Positions 10,540 to 21,713 are shown, numbered from the stretch's first letter. The stretch: 64,000 bases of DNA from Labia minor (GCA_963082975.1 OY720348.1:16798078-16862077), one strand, 5' to 3'. Notes: generated by a model from the letters alone, not told the origin. Translations and numbers: made by a program.

Positions 10540-11780
10540 TGAAGGAATGATATCAAGTCCGTGTGCTGGATCTTGGTTAGGTCGTTAACCGTTTTTAATG
10601 AAGCACCTCGGTTGAGTATTAATAAAAGACTGACACCTCTTAAAGGCTGATAGGAATAAGAAAAGAGCAGGAGGTGTATGTATATACAATCTTTCAGTAA
10701 TCATCCAAACCAGGCATCCTCCGACCTTCCTATTGATTATCCAATGATTGTGTATTTTAGTATGTTAGTAAAATATACCATATTTAAACTAGGCCTATGT
10801 CTAAGTTGAGTCATATTTGAATCAATAACAGTTGTATTTTGAAGGGGAAGGGACTGTGATTCATTCGCGGCTCCGATTGCTATGGGGCAGCCCACAAAAC
10901 GATTTTGATTTGCCCTTGGGCTTTTTCCAATTCTGATTACACACCGGCGCCTGCCTCCCTTTCAACTCACAAAAACAAAAAAATGTCTTTGAATTTAATT
11001 TCCTCGCACCGTAGTTAATTATTCCGCTCGAAGATTGTTTTAAACTCTCAAGCCAATAATTGTTTCCCTTTTGGTTCATTTCTTTAATTTCGTCTCTATT
11101 TATCTGATGCTTTGAGTCGGATAATCTTACCCCCTTTGGGTTTTCCTTTGGCCTTAAGGAAACGTTTTCATTGCGCACCGAATCGTTCTATTTTCAAATT
11201 ATTCACCGCTTAGCTCCACTTGAGTGATTTTCTTATCATTGAAACCAGTAAAAAAGATGCGAGAATCTTGCCTTGTTGCAAATCTTAGCCAATTTCCTCA
11301 GGCCGACTCCTTTTTCTATTAAATTAAACATCAAACAGATAAAAACAAGCGTTGTTCAAACTAGTTTGGTTGGTTGGGTTTCTCTTTTAGTAAATCCATT
11401 TCTTTTCATTGTGAGCAAAACCTTTGAGCGCGAAGGATTAGTTTGCGCGTAACCCCTTTCTTAATAGGAAATCCTTCTTACAATACGAAGACAATTCGTC
11501 ACCATTACAAACTCAATTAAACAGGCATTGTTTTTCCTAATAAATTGCAAGATTAACAGGAAAATAAAGAAACCGCACAATTCATTTACTCCGTTTTACA
11601 AATAATTGTTTACATTCAACCTTTGCTTGGTTTCATACTTAGTAAATTCATTTATCAGATTATAATATTATCTGTTGGAATGTTTTACTAACTAACTAAT
11701 TGGACGAGTTTAGTAGCGTAAATTTTGAATTTCAAGTGTCACAAAATAAACAAAATTTTTATAAATATTGAAAGTTTAAA
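10540..11780. other. Largest low-repeat island (about 1.2 kb)
   Basis: There are no long homopolymers or AT microsatellites for more than 1 kb, which is rare in this window. GC-richer patches lie at 10550-10740 and 10850-11200. A 105-residue frame is open on the minus strand at 10861-11178. It is Lys/Asn/Ser-rich with no recognisable domain, and no splice or start context marks it as an exon. It is either conserved non-coding DNA or an unrecognised exon; I favour the former. Confidence 0.3.
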
Positions 11781-12689
11781 AAAATGTTATTCATAGAATC
11801 GGGTTGATAGGATCCAGATGTTTCTTTAGTAGAGAACACAGATCTTTAGTAAAAAAAAAAAAAAAAAAAAATCAAAATGAAATGTTATCAAAATAATATT
11901 GTATATCTGAAATGAACTCCTTCCTGTTAGAAGAATCTTGTTTGACAAATTGCTGTCAGCACAATCATAACTTATTAATTTAAACAACTTCCATTTTTCG
12001 AGTGTCCCTTTCAAGAATTTTATCGACACGTATGTCCTGGTAACCTCCCCCCCTCCCCCCTCCCCCCATCACCACCACCACCCCTCCCTCCCTCTCGTTT
12101 CGAATAAATTGTCCCTATAAAATGCATTAGCGTGAAGGGGGCATATGGTACAATACCAGTGCGACATCGTTCTCGAGAACATCTTAAGACCCAGGCCATT
12201 GAGAAGGTTGGCAAAGCCTCGACAAGCACACTCGACAAGATTCTCAGACTCGTTGGAAACGTGATACACTCGAGATTGTACAAGTGCTGGAGTGGAAACT
12301 GTTTCTATTTTCAAGTGGCGAATCCGCGGCTGGAGAGACCAGTCCTAGATAGGTAACTCGATCCAGAGTGGGGGCTATTATGCCAATCCCAGGTGGCACC
12401 TTGAATTACCTTTTTGTTTAAAGTGACCGTTGCAATGAAAACAAAAGCGGGACAGATTCCGGACCACCAACTATTTTGAATCGCACTTGAAATGAAGGCA
12501 TCGAAAGATATTCAACTTGAGATCGTTGAAAAATGATCTATTTGAAAAGAACACTTGAAAAACAAGTGCTTTGCAACAAAATGTCAGTTAATTAAAGAAA
12601 CATATACATAAAGATTATGTCCGGTATTATCAGAAAGAGAAAGATAATTAGAAACACACAAATACTATTTATAACTCCAATTTTATTAA
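11781..12689. other. GC-richer island with short bidirectional open frames
   Basis: A C-rich block (12046-12090) borders a stretch of balanced composition (12110-12480). Open frames of 74 residues (plus, 12132-12356) and 81-87 residues (minus, 12020-12314) overlap. The strands cannot both be coding, and neither matches a family I recognise. It is a candidate conserved element or a very short exon. Confidence 0.3.
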
Positions 12690-12772
12690 TACGTCCCCGC
12701 TGGCATGTACCACCGGTGGCTTATGCCGCCACATAAAATAAATAGACAAATTATGGAGCCAGTGGGAACGTG
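12690..12772 (+). mobile_element. 83-bp piggyBac-type MITE, copy 1
   Basis: A miniature element of exactly 83 bp flanked on both sides by TTAA (12686-12689 and 12773-12776), the piggyBac superfamily target. The inverted termini follow CACGTTCCCGCCGGC, slightly diverged here (TACGTCCCCGCTGGC on the left). The interior has the palindrome CCACCGGTGG. Three more copies of identical length lie in the window. Confidence 0.85.
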
Positions 12773-13178
12773 TTAATTACTTTTACTTCTTTGTTAGTTA
12801 GTTATTTTTTTTCATCTATTTATTGATATTATTTTTAAATTATTTTTGTTTTATTAACCTAAATATTTGCAGCTTTATTTATTTATTCATTAATTTATTT
12901 CTTTATACCTGTAATCGTGTAAAATATCGAATAATTATTAAAGTAAAATAGCATATTAATGATATTGATAATAAACATTCGTTCATAAATAAATATTTCT
13001 CTATGCCTACTGAAAATAGACAATTATATATAATACGAGTATATTCAGGTTTATTTATTTATTCGTTTATTTATATTTTTATCCAATTAATAATATATTG
13101 TATATCCTGCTATAAATAATTTTTATTAATAAAAAAATATACGAATTAGTACAAAAAAATATTATTGATTTTTATTTA

Positions 13179-13210
<32 letters not shown>

Positions 13211-13565
13211 TAATATAAAATAAAAATAATTAAATAATTCAAAAAACAAATTCAATGTAATTTAAAAAAAAAAAAATTATATTATTATTCCTATTATATA
13301 TATATATATATATATTATTGTTTTTGTTTTTTTTTAATTTATAAATTAAGCTGAAAAAAGTTTGGTATTTATATTTATTTTATATAGTATATTATTCAGT
13401 TATTAAAAGTTTGAGAATTCCTCATTTTATAATTGTATTTATTTATTTCAACCAAAACTCAATCCCTCGAGGTTATTTTAAAAAAAATAATTTGGATTTT
13501 CAAATATCATTTATAAACATGTAACAATTTAAATATGAATATATATATATATATATATATATATA
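12773..13565. other. AT-rich stretch
   Basis: Very AT-rich with (TA)n at about 13181-13210, 13300-13316 and 13541-13564. No gene is seen. Confidence 0.5.
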
Positions 13566-13650
13566 AGGGTTTTTCTCTACACATTGCTCAGAATTTAAAA
13601 AATTTTGCATACTTTCACGTTTCATTATGTAGAGAATCCAAAATTAAAAG
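13566..13650 (+). repeat. Short diverged interspersed repeat, copy 1
   Basis: It shares an ordered set of words with 33648-33724: AAGGGTTTT, AGAATTT, AAAATTTTG, ACGTTTCAT and TAGAGAAT. Both copies sit directly next to a (TA)n tract. The class is unknown. Confidence 0.5.
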
Positions 13651-13857
13651 CAATAAAAATTGCTATAAAATGAATAATCAAAAAAAAATAAATATTGTAT
13701 CCCATTAAATCATATACAATAAGATATATATAATTAATTTGGCGATTAAATTAAAAATGAAATAACAAAATTAAAAAAAAAATGAATGTTTTTATATACT
13801 GATTGACATAAAACAAATGAAATGACATTTGTTTTAACTAAATACTATAAATCACTT

Positions 13858-13917
13858 AGGGGATACAGGGGGCAGATCCCCTGCTTAGGTGCGAAGAGCG
13901 CCGAAGGCGGTCTAAGT
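13858..13917 (+). repeat. Small GC-rich structured repeat, copy 1
   Basis: A compact block of about 60 bp in a very AT-rich setting. GGGGAT/ATCCCC can pair (13859-13883), and CGCCGAAGGCG forms a second hairpin. It shares CCCCT..TAGG.GCGAAGA and CGCCGAAGGCGG with the reverse complement of 57009-57056. The class is unknown. Confidence 0.6.
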
Positions 13918-14780
13918 AGCTAGTATGTATATAAACTTTTAATTATCTAATTACTAACCCCAAAATCTATAAATTTCATATTGTTATATTATTTAATTAT
14001 AAATTTAGGGGTTTAAAAACTAAAGATTATATATTTTGCTTAATTAGTAATAATTAATATGATTATTTTTCCCTTTTGATAATAAATAATATTTTTCTTT
14101 TTCTAATAAACAACACTTTAATAAATTATTAGATTCTCAAAATATATTATCTAGAATTGTATACTAATTAAATAAAATATATAAGCTTTTGATCTTATAC
14201 CTCATTTTCTCTTTAAAAAAAAAATTAAATTTTCAAAATAAAATATAATAATAATAACAATAATATGTAAAATTTTCATCTTCTTTATTAAAAAAAATCT
14301 TAAATCTTATCTTAATATATCTAATTAAACTTCATTATATATATATATATATATATTAATAATAATTTGTTAATGAAAACCCTCTCAAGTTGTATGTCTG
14401 CTTTTATAAATCTCTTGAAATGAAGCTTATTAAGATAAGATATTAAAAAGAAAATAATTTTTAAAAATATTTTTAAATTATTTTCAAAAATAAATATATT
14501 AATTAATAATTGAAAAAAAAAAATTATTTGATTTTAAGTATATTTATTAATAAATTTATAATCGTTTCTAATTGATTAAAAATTTATGTATATTTCTATA
14601 GAGAATAAATATTTTATTTATTTTCTAATAAATTATCATTGGGAAATATCTAATTTGTCAATAGCAATCAATCAATGGTCGGAAATCCTATTTAGTTCGA
14701 GTTTATACTTTTGCCAATCGAAACAATTGTATCAATCAAAAACGATCAATGACCGTATACATATTTATTTTAGTTAGGAA

Positions 14781-14824
<44 letters not shown>

Positions 14825-15139
14825 TAATTAATATATATTAATTTTATTTATTTATTTATTGATAAATTTGTTGATAAATTAAAATAATAGTATGATTAAG
14901 ATTTTTCTAATGGCATAAAAAATATAATTATATAAGTATTCTTTTTAAATTGTGTTTTATTTTTTTTTTTTTTATTTTAAATAATAAATTAAATATTATT
15001 AAAATAATAAATAAATAATATTAAATAATAGATTTTATTAATTAATGAATAAATTAGTTGAAAAGTCAAATATCTCCAAAAAGTTTTTATTATATATTCT
15101 TTGGTATATTTATCTTCTTTGCAAAGAATAATAATAAAA
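13918..15139. other. AT-rich stretch
   Basis: Includes (TA)n at 14336-14356 and 14787-14816. The 63-residue frame at 14586-14777 has no distinguishing feature. No gene is seen. Confidence 0.5.
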
Positions 15140-15570
15140 TAATATCTATCCATTTGTGAGTCTTTAAATCCCTTCTGTGGGGCAATGAGACGGGAAATCC
15201 GCCCTTCTAACACCTCATCCGATTTCACTGTGGAGTTCTTTATAATATTAAGAAGATGGAGGAAGGGGGTGGACGTCTTGGAATGCGGGTGAATTGTGAA
15301 TGGCGGATTCATTTCCGGGACACATGGCCCCGGGATCTTCGGCCATTCATAGCACCTGAAACAATAGCCGCTTTGTGCTCGATACTCGATTTACGATCTT
15401 TATCTTAGAGCAAGAAGATATCATCCCTTCACTCTCCCCCTCTCCCTCTTTACCCCTTCACTAACCATCATGCTAATTATTTTTCCAATATTATTTTTCA
15501 TAGGGGTTCATTTCTCGTCTTAGATCAGATAACGAACGAACAACGTGGATTTATGTTCATTAATGTACTT
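15140..15570. other. GC-richer low-repeat island
   Basis: It contains CATGGCCCCGGGATC near 15324 and SOX-like words AACAATAG and CTTTGTG within 15360-15380. The minus-strand frame of 107 residues (14989-15312) ends in an AT-rich tail and has no recognisable domain. It is a candidate regulatory element by composition only. Confidence 0.3.
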
Positions 15571-16151
15571 TCAGTTTTCATTATCCGATAAAATAAAAGA
15601 ATGATTCACCCCGAACAGTTGATCTTGTTTAGACGAAATTGGGTGAGAGTGAAAAATTCGATATGCTTTTAGAAATTAAAAAAAAAAAAAATCACCCTCC
15701 CGGTTTTATTATGACCAATTCAATCGAAATTAATATTCTTTAAAATAAATAAATTAAATAAGATAAATGTCTATCATGAGCACGCCAATTTATTAATGAT
15801 TATTTTGAAAAAAAAAAAAAAAACAAATTACTGTTAAAAAACAAACTAACTAATTTAGGTCGACAATCTATTCATCATCAGGCCATTAGATTTGTTCACA
15901 TTTTACCAGATTTCTTTAAATTTAAAGAATAAATAAATCAATAAATGTGTTACATATTTAAAAAATTGAATTTAATTCATCAAAAATTACTCTCCTTCAT
16001 CTTATGTTTTTTATTTCTACCCTCTTCAATCTCCTTAATTTGTATTTTATTTTTATATTATAGGAAAATATTTTACATTCCAATCAATGAATATAATCCT
16101 TTTAAAAACAATAGTTTTAATTCTTTGTTTTTGATTACTATTTCTATAAGC
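15571..16151. other. AT-rich intergenic
   Basis: Homopolymers and AT-rich sequence. The open frame at 15945-16193 is rich in Leu/Phe/Ile and runs into the adjacent hAT element, so it is not a gene. Confidence 0.45.
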
Positions 16152-16335
16152 CAGCAGTCGGGGAACCGGGGTAAATTACCCCAAATGGGGTAAAAATGAA
16201 ATTTTTGGGTGTAAAAATGAAACTTTTGTGAGTAAAAAGTATATATTTTTAATTGCTATTTTATAAACCATGGCGTAATATCAACTTACATGAAAATATT
16301 TTGGGGTAATGATTAAAAAAGTTTCCCGACCGCTG
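16152..16335. mobile_element. 184-bp hAT-type MITE with perfect 8-bp target duplication
   Basis: The termini are inverted: CAGCAGTCGGGGAAC on the left and GTTTCCCGACCGCTG on the right (13 of 15 bases match). Both sides carry the 8-bp duplication CTATAAGC (16144-16151 and 16336-16343), the hallmark of hAT integration. The interior has internally repeated GGGGTAAA motifs and no open frame, so it is non-autonomous. It lies just beyond the 3' end of the LINE relic to its right. Confidence 0.92.
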
Positions 16336-16360
16336 CTATAAGCTATCTATCTCTGTTGCT

Positions 16361-16760
16361 CTACGGAACTCGAAAGTTCTTGACTGCAGCACCCACATTT
16401 CTCCAAGTGTCCCTATCCTAAGCCACAACCATCCAACCTCTACCCTCTCCCATCTCTCTCACATCCCTTCCTACATTATCATCCTTGGTCTGCCAAGCGG
16501 ACGTTTCCCAATCGGTTTTCCCACCAATATATTTTTCGCTATTCTTTATCCCCTCATTCTAGTCACGTGCCCTACCCTTCTCGATTTTATAACCCTATGT
16601 CTGGAGATGCAGAGAGGTCATACAATTCCTCGTTATGCAGTCTCGGCCATTCCCCGGTGACCTCATCTTTCTTTGACCCATAAATGCGGTGAAGAATCGT
16701 ATAAATCTACTCTCGTCCCCCAGGGTCCTAGACCATGCCTCACACCCATATAATATAACC
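16361..16760 (-). pseudogene. Non-LTR retrotransposon (RTE-like) ORF2 C-terminus, degraded
   Basis: Read on the minus strand from 16760, translation gives LYGCEAWSRTLGDESRF, then EWPRLHNEELYDLSASPDI, RVIKSRRVGHVTRMRG, GKPIGKRPLGRPR, NVGRDVREMGEGRGWM and DRDTWRNVGAAVKNF. This is the familiar region after the reverse-transcriptase domain of RTE-like LINEs. Several frame changes and an in-frame stop (TAG where CAG is expected, in VVA-stop-DRD) show it is dead. The upstream endonuclease and RT domains are missing, as in a 5'-truncated copy. The 3' side ends in a short GATA-type repeat. Confidence 0.87.
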
Positions 16761-17174
16761 AGCAAAATAATTGTATTTATATATTTTAATTTTGATTTCT
16801 ATAAGCTAGTTCCAGTATCTCTATAAAATAATTCTGATACAATTTATAAAAAAAAAAAATTCTTTAGACAAAATATTTCCAAATAAATACCACTTGATCC
16901 AAGTTTTTTTTTTTTTTTTTTAATTTAATATTATTTGATATTTATTTAGAACTTGTCAATTAATACTTTAATTACGACAAAAAAAAACAACAAAAAATAA
17001 CGAAAATGATACATAGACAATCCAAAATCTCTAATAGGTAAATTAAAATAAAAATATAAAAATATTAAAACTCTTTTCGAGGGATCATAATAAGTTAAAA
17101 TAAAACTGGTGATGGTTTTAAATAAATAACAGAAATAATGATTATTAATGGGTTATTCGATGATTAGTAATAAT
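16761..17174. other. AT-rich intergenic
   Basis: Homopolymers and AT-rich sequence with no gene or clear repeat. Confidence 0.5.
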
Positions 17175-17250
17175 GAACTAGAAAAGAAGATGGGGGGATC
17201 TTCTTTTCTAGTTCAGTTTCGTTAGATCCCCCCATCTTCTTTTCTAGTTC
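17175..17250. repeat. Perfect 26-bp inverted repeat with a third partial copy
   Basis: The arms 17175-17200 and 17225-17250 are exact reverse complements; the left arm begins GAACTAGAAAAGAAGATGG. The spacer starts with CTTCTTTTCTAGTTC (17200-17214), a partial third copy of the right arm. The left arm can therefore pair with either neighbour, giving two alternative hairpins. Confidence 0.9.
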
Positions 17251-18591
17251 ATAGGGGGGGTGGGGTAGTATTTTGGCAATTCTTTGTTCTCTTTACTTGC
17301 ATCTAATAAATTATGAAATGAAGTAACGCAATGAGAAAACAAAAGCAGGTAGGTTTATTGGCTGGCAGATAATGCATGAATGAATGAACGAACCGTATTC
17401 TATATGTAAATGTTCTCCATTTGGAAATGATAATTGAAGTTGATTTGAATTTCATTCTTCTTGATAAGCGCAATCGATTTGGCCCTATCAAAGGTAGCAA
17501 GCAAGCATCCAATAGACCGACCGACCGTTCATAAATCCAAGCCGAGAGGGAAGGCAATAACGCTAGTTAGCATCCCAACTAAGACTCCCAGTTAAATTGT
17601 AACTCGCTCTCTAACAAAAAGCATTTCCTAAACTGTTAGACCCGTATATAGGATATTACGATATATAAATTTACCTTAAAGATGACGTTAATGAAATTTC
17701 TTCCCTTGGCAGAGCCTCCCCTTGGCGTTGGTACGCATTTTATAATAAGACTTAGATTGTACTAATAATACGGAGCATTTAAATAATGGCTTGTTCTACG
17801 GGTGTTTTATTGCTCGAACGAAAGACAGACGCTGCCTCTGTATAATATACAACATTAATAACATCTACTAATTTTAATTTACGAGAAATATCTTGCGGTC
17901 TCGAGCTTTTCGGGTACCGCGGCTTAAGAAGCGTCAGCGACACCCTCCGCAAAACCACCCCCCCCCACCCCACCCCCCTTATTCACTCATACCACTCAAA
18001 ATATCATCATCTATTCAATTCGCGACCTTTTCTTCTTTTTTTAAATTTTTTTTTTTTTTTTTATTTTTTTTTTTTTTTTTTTTAATAATAAAATTAATTA
18101 TTTTTTAATTAATCTTTTGGTATATTTCAAAAAAAGACGTACAGTAATTAATTATAAAGGACAAACAGGATTTTTACCCCGCGGCCTTGGGCCTAGAGGT
18201 CCCTTCAAGCGTCTTAAATGTACGGGTGGGGGAGAAAAAAAAAAAAAAGTTTCTCCAGGCTTAGATATTTTATTTTTGCATTAATTCAGTCAGCTTACAA
18301 CTTAATTCTTGCCGCAGTTTAATTAGCCTGTTACTCTCTATGTTGCGAACGAGAATTGCTCCGAGTTCGAGGGGAAAAACCATCCAAAGGGGGTATTAAA
18401 AGAAACTAAGAATAATTACTTTTTTACCCTAGCCAAGACATAGAAAAATAAAAATCTTGACAATTAAGAAGGGGGTGGTGAGATTTAAGGGGGTTCAGGT
18501 GCGGTCTAAAAGCTGTGTCAGATCGGCTAATTATTCCAAACTAGAATGGGGCAGTTTTTTTTGTTTTTTTTTATTTTATTTTATTATTTTT
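17251..18591. other. Mixed intergenic with several low-repeat patches
   Basis: A G-run follows 17254. Low-repeat sequence spans 17300-17990 and a GC-richer patch 18160-18240 (CCGCGGCCTTGGGCC near 18179). T-runs occur at 18040-18085. Short frames on both strands show no domain. No gene is supported. Confidence 0.4.
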
Positions 18592-19416
18592 ACTAACTCG
18601 CTAGACATACGATCACGAAAATTTCGATGTCGAGATTTTAATGTTTTTATACGTTTTGAAGGTCACTGAGTTATTTTCACTACAGTTGAGAAAAATGTCT
18701 GCGTGTGTGTGTGTATGTAGTTTGAGAGCTAGAATAATGAAATTTGGAACACGGGATTTATCAAAATTTGTAGTATTCTATCAACTTTTGAGAAATGTAG
18801 CTCATTCGGAAGGGGACCATTACCTAACAAGTTTTTATTTTTGTTCCTCTAAACCAGTGATTCTCAACGCGAGATTATGAGGTTCTTAAACATTAAAACT
18901 TTTATTCTAAATTTTTTCAATTTGGTTAAAAAAAAGGTAAACGTTTTTGGGTCTAGGCTCATAAACATTTCCGACTTTTTGTCAAATTTTTTTCAATTAA
19001 ACCGTTTTTGGGCCCACTTTTTTTAATATGGTAAACTTTTACACTTATCTTTTTCTTTGTGTGCCACCAAATTTTTAAATCTTTAAAAAAAGGTTGAGAA
19101 TCACTGCTCTAAACTGACCATAAAAATAAAGGTTTGATAATTTTTCACATGATTAAAAATTCTATAAAAATGTTATATATAAAATTTCAGCTTGATTGAA
19201 TCGCTGAAATTAACGGAATTAATATTTTTACATTGCAAATCACGCGCCAGCACGTGACATGGTGTCATCAACAAAGAGCCAAACACGCGCTGGTTTAATA
19301 AATATTATTTTTAAATTTTAATTTATAATTTAATTAATTAAATTTAATTTAAATATAATATATGTGTTAATTAATCCAATCCAAATTTGCGAGATAGTCG
19401 AGTGGAGACATTCCAG
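18592..19416 (+). mobile_element. HINE/DINE-1-like non-autonomous Helitron, copy 1 (host of a nested hAT MITE)
   Basis: The left end ACTAACTCGC is a diverged form of ACTATCTCGC. The right end has the matching inverted motif GCGAGATAGT followed by the terminal hairpin region GTGGAGACATTCCAG. A (GT)n microsatellite lies about 100 bp in (18697-18712). Short subterminal inverted motifs, an internal microsatellite and a 3' hairpin beyond the right motif are the layout of DINE-1/HINE elements. A 252-bp hAT MITE plus its duplication interrupts it at 18855-19114. It has no coding capacity. Confidence 0.75.
18855..19106 (+). mobile_element. hAT MITE nested in the HINE, with 8-bp target duplication
   Basis: The termini are CAGTGATTCTCAAC and GGTTGAGAATCACTG, flanked by the exact 8-bp duplication CTCTAAAC (18847-18854 and 19107-19114). 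Removing the element plus one duplication restores the HINE sequence seen in the other copies (CCTCTAAA.TGACC.TAAAAATAAAG). It belongs to the same family as 23529-23768 and 57621-57898. Confidence 0.95.
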
Positions 19417-19984
19417 ATTTTTTTTTTTTCTTGTCCGGGAATTGAAATTTGGAATTTGAATTTAGCCGATTGTGAAACGATAGGCAGGTAGGTAGGTAGG
19501 CACATCTGGATAAGTGTGCGGATGGTCGGATGTTAATCCAGGGACGTATTTATAAGGCCGGTTCACTTCACAGGGTTTCACGCCCACCAGAGGATCGATC
19601 ATTTAGGCTTCAGAGCTTACGGATTTTGGAGTGGGAGGAGGGGGGTGAAAACACCCGTCACCAAGTTGGGACGGCGTTATTATCACACGCGGCGGCTCGT
19701 CCTTTTTTTTTTCCTTTTTTGTTCTGACACACTTCTTTGAATGACCAACAAGTATCACTTCGGATTGTGACAAAATCCCTGGGAATGTTGTTATTTAGTG
19801 GTATGCGCTTTGCACAACATATGGAGGAACACCAATTCAATTCAAAACATCATCTCTGCTTCAAAAATCAAATTGAAACGGATCCACTTCATTGAAATAA
19901 AAAAAAAATAAATAAAAAAAAAAAAATAGAAAAAATCTGGGAAATTATATAAGCCCATAAATTTTCATTTTACATAATACCTAC

Positions 19985-20026
<42 letters not shown>

Positions 20027-20254
20027 AAAATTATAATGTATAAATATATATGTAAATTTTAATTAATAGGTATTTGCATGTATTATAATCAGCCATATTT
20101 ATTGATGAAAATGTAAAGTATTCAATGTAAAAAAAAAAACAATAGTTTTAATCTTTTTCCATTTAGTATTATTGTTATTCAGTATATATATAGAGCCGAA
20201 ACAAAGAATGCTCAAAAATCAAAATTTTAATAAGTAATAAAAGAAAAAAAAAAA
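19417..20254. other. Intergenic: low-repeat island then AT-rich sequence
   Basis: The island at 19430-19880 includes a short (GGTA)n run near 19485-19500. AT-rich sequence follows, with a (TA)n tract at 19988-20024 and another near 20181-20191. No gene is seen. Confidence 0.4.
19988..20024. repeat. (TA)n microsatellite
   Basis: About 37 bp of uninterrupted alternating TA. Confidence 0.95.
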
Positions 20255-20785
20255 ATTTTTCAAATTTCCTCAAAAAGATACAAAAATTTCAAAATTTAAA
20301 TTGCCTTTAAAAAAAAATTATAAAATTTAAATAATAATTAAATATACACTTAATTAAATTTTTTATCTGAATAATTTTAAATTGTTAATTTGCAAATAAT
20401 CATTTTCCGTTTTCTTTAAATTATTAAATGTATAATTTAGAAATTTTATTTTTAATATTATATATATATATATATAAAAAAAAATAAAATAATTTTCAAT
20501 TTTTAAATTTCCTCCAAAACAGAAAAATTATAAAATTTAAATTTCCTTTAAAAAAACAATTATAAAATTTAAATAATAATTAAATATTCATTTAATTAAA
20601 TTTTTTATCTGAATAATTTTAATTTGTTAATTTGCACAAATCATTTCCCCTTTTCTTTAAATTATTAAATGTATAATTTAGAAATTTTATTTTTAATATT
20701 ATATATATATTATATATATATATATATATATACTATATAAATATATAATATATATATAATAAAATAATTTTCAATTTTTAAATTG
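20255..20785. repeat. Direct tandem duplication, about 240-bp unit
   Basis: Two units (about 20255-20490 and 20491-20785) share TATAAAATTTAAATAATAAT, ATTTTTTATCTGAATAATTT, TTAATTTGCA and AAATGTATAATTTAGAAATT in the same order. Each ends in a (TA)n tract (20458-20476 and 20699-20755). Unit-end microsatellites may have promoted the duplication. Confidence 0.85.
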
Positions 20786-21172
20786 TGTTCAAATAGTAAT
20801 TTTCTAAATTGGGAAAGTGTCCAATATTTTCAATAGGCTAGTAAAATTGAATGCCAGTAAAATAATAGAACGAAAAGTATATTATTATATACTAAAATAA
20901 TAACGGCCATAAGCGAGGTTGTTTTATCAATAAATTTAATTATAATACTATCTATCAAATTCAGTTAGATGCCTGAAGGGGGGCAGGTGGTCTTTTTCAT
21001 TCCATCGTTTTAAGGTACTAATTTCATTGGATTTACCTTTTTATCAGTTTATAATAAAAACTTTAAAGGAAGAGAATGAATAGTATAATTAAAAATCTGG
21101 TTCAACCATTATACTATTTTCATTTACGACATTAGGATAAAAAAAAAGAAAAATATTCAAATTTATACAAAT

Positions 21173-21210
<38 letters not shown>

Positions 21211-21713
21211 TACAACTTATACCATCATAAAATGTTTCAAAATTAAAATATGAATCAAAAGAAGTCAATTAATTAATTAATCAATAGTCATTAATATTTA
21301 TAAAATATAGAAAATATATAAGTTTTATTAATTAATATTAATATTAATAATTAATGAGAAAATTGTTATTAATTACCAAAGAACGCTCATCCAGACGGCT
21401 TGGCGTCATTTCTTTTTCACTGTACAAAGGAAACTAAAGAAAATTATTTTTTTTTTTAATTTAATATTTATTTATGTTTTTCAAAGAATTCAAGTCGCCT
21501 ATCAATTTTCAGTGAAAAACGAATCATTGGAATTCAGTTATCGAAAGTTTAATAAATATTTTTTTTTTCATTTTAGATAATAATACTAAATAAATAATCA
21601 AAACATAAAAATAAAATTTAAATAGAATTTTCTAATTATTTATATAAAATGGTTTGTTTTTTTTATATTAACTTGATAAGTGACCAGATATATATATATA
21701 TATATATATATAG
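20786..21713. other. AT-rich intergenic
   Basis: (TA)n tracts lie at 21175-21208 and 21688-21712. A slightly GC-richer patch lies at 20960-21000. No gene is seen. Confidence 0.5.

Noticed and set aside
10861-11178. 105-residue minus-strand frame in the largest island
   Set aside because: Lys/Asn/Ser-rich with no domain and no start or splice support; more likely conserved non-coding DNA.
12020-12356. Overlapping frames on both strands of a GC-richer island
   Set aside because: Cys/His residues in the minus frame do not form a regular zinc-finger spacing, and both strands are open, which is typical of composition effects.
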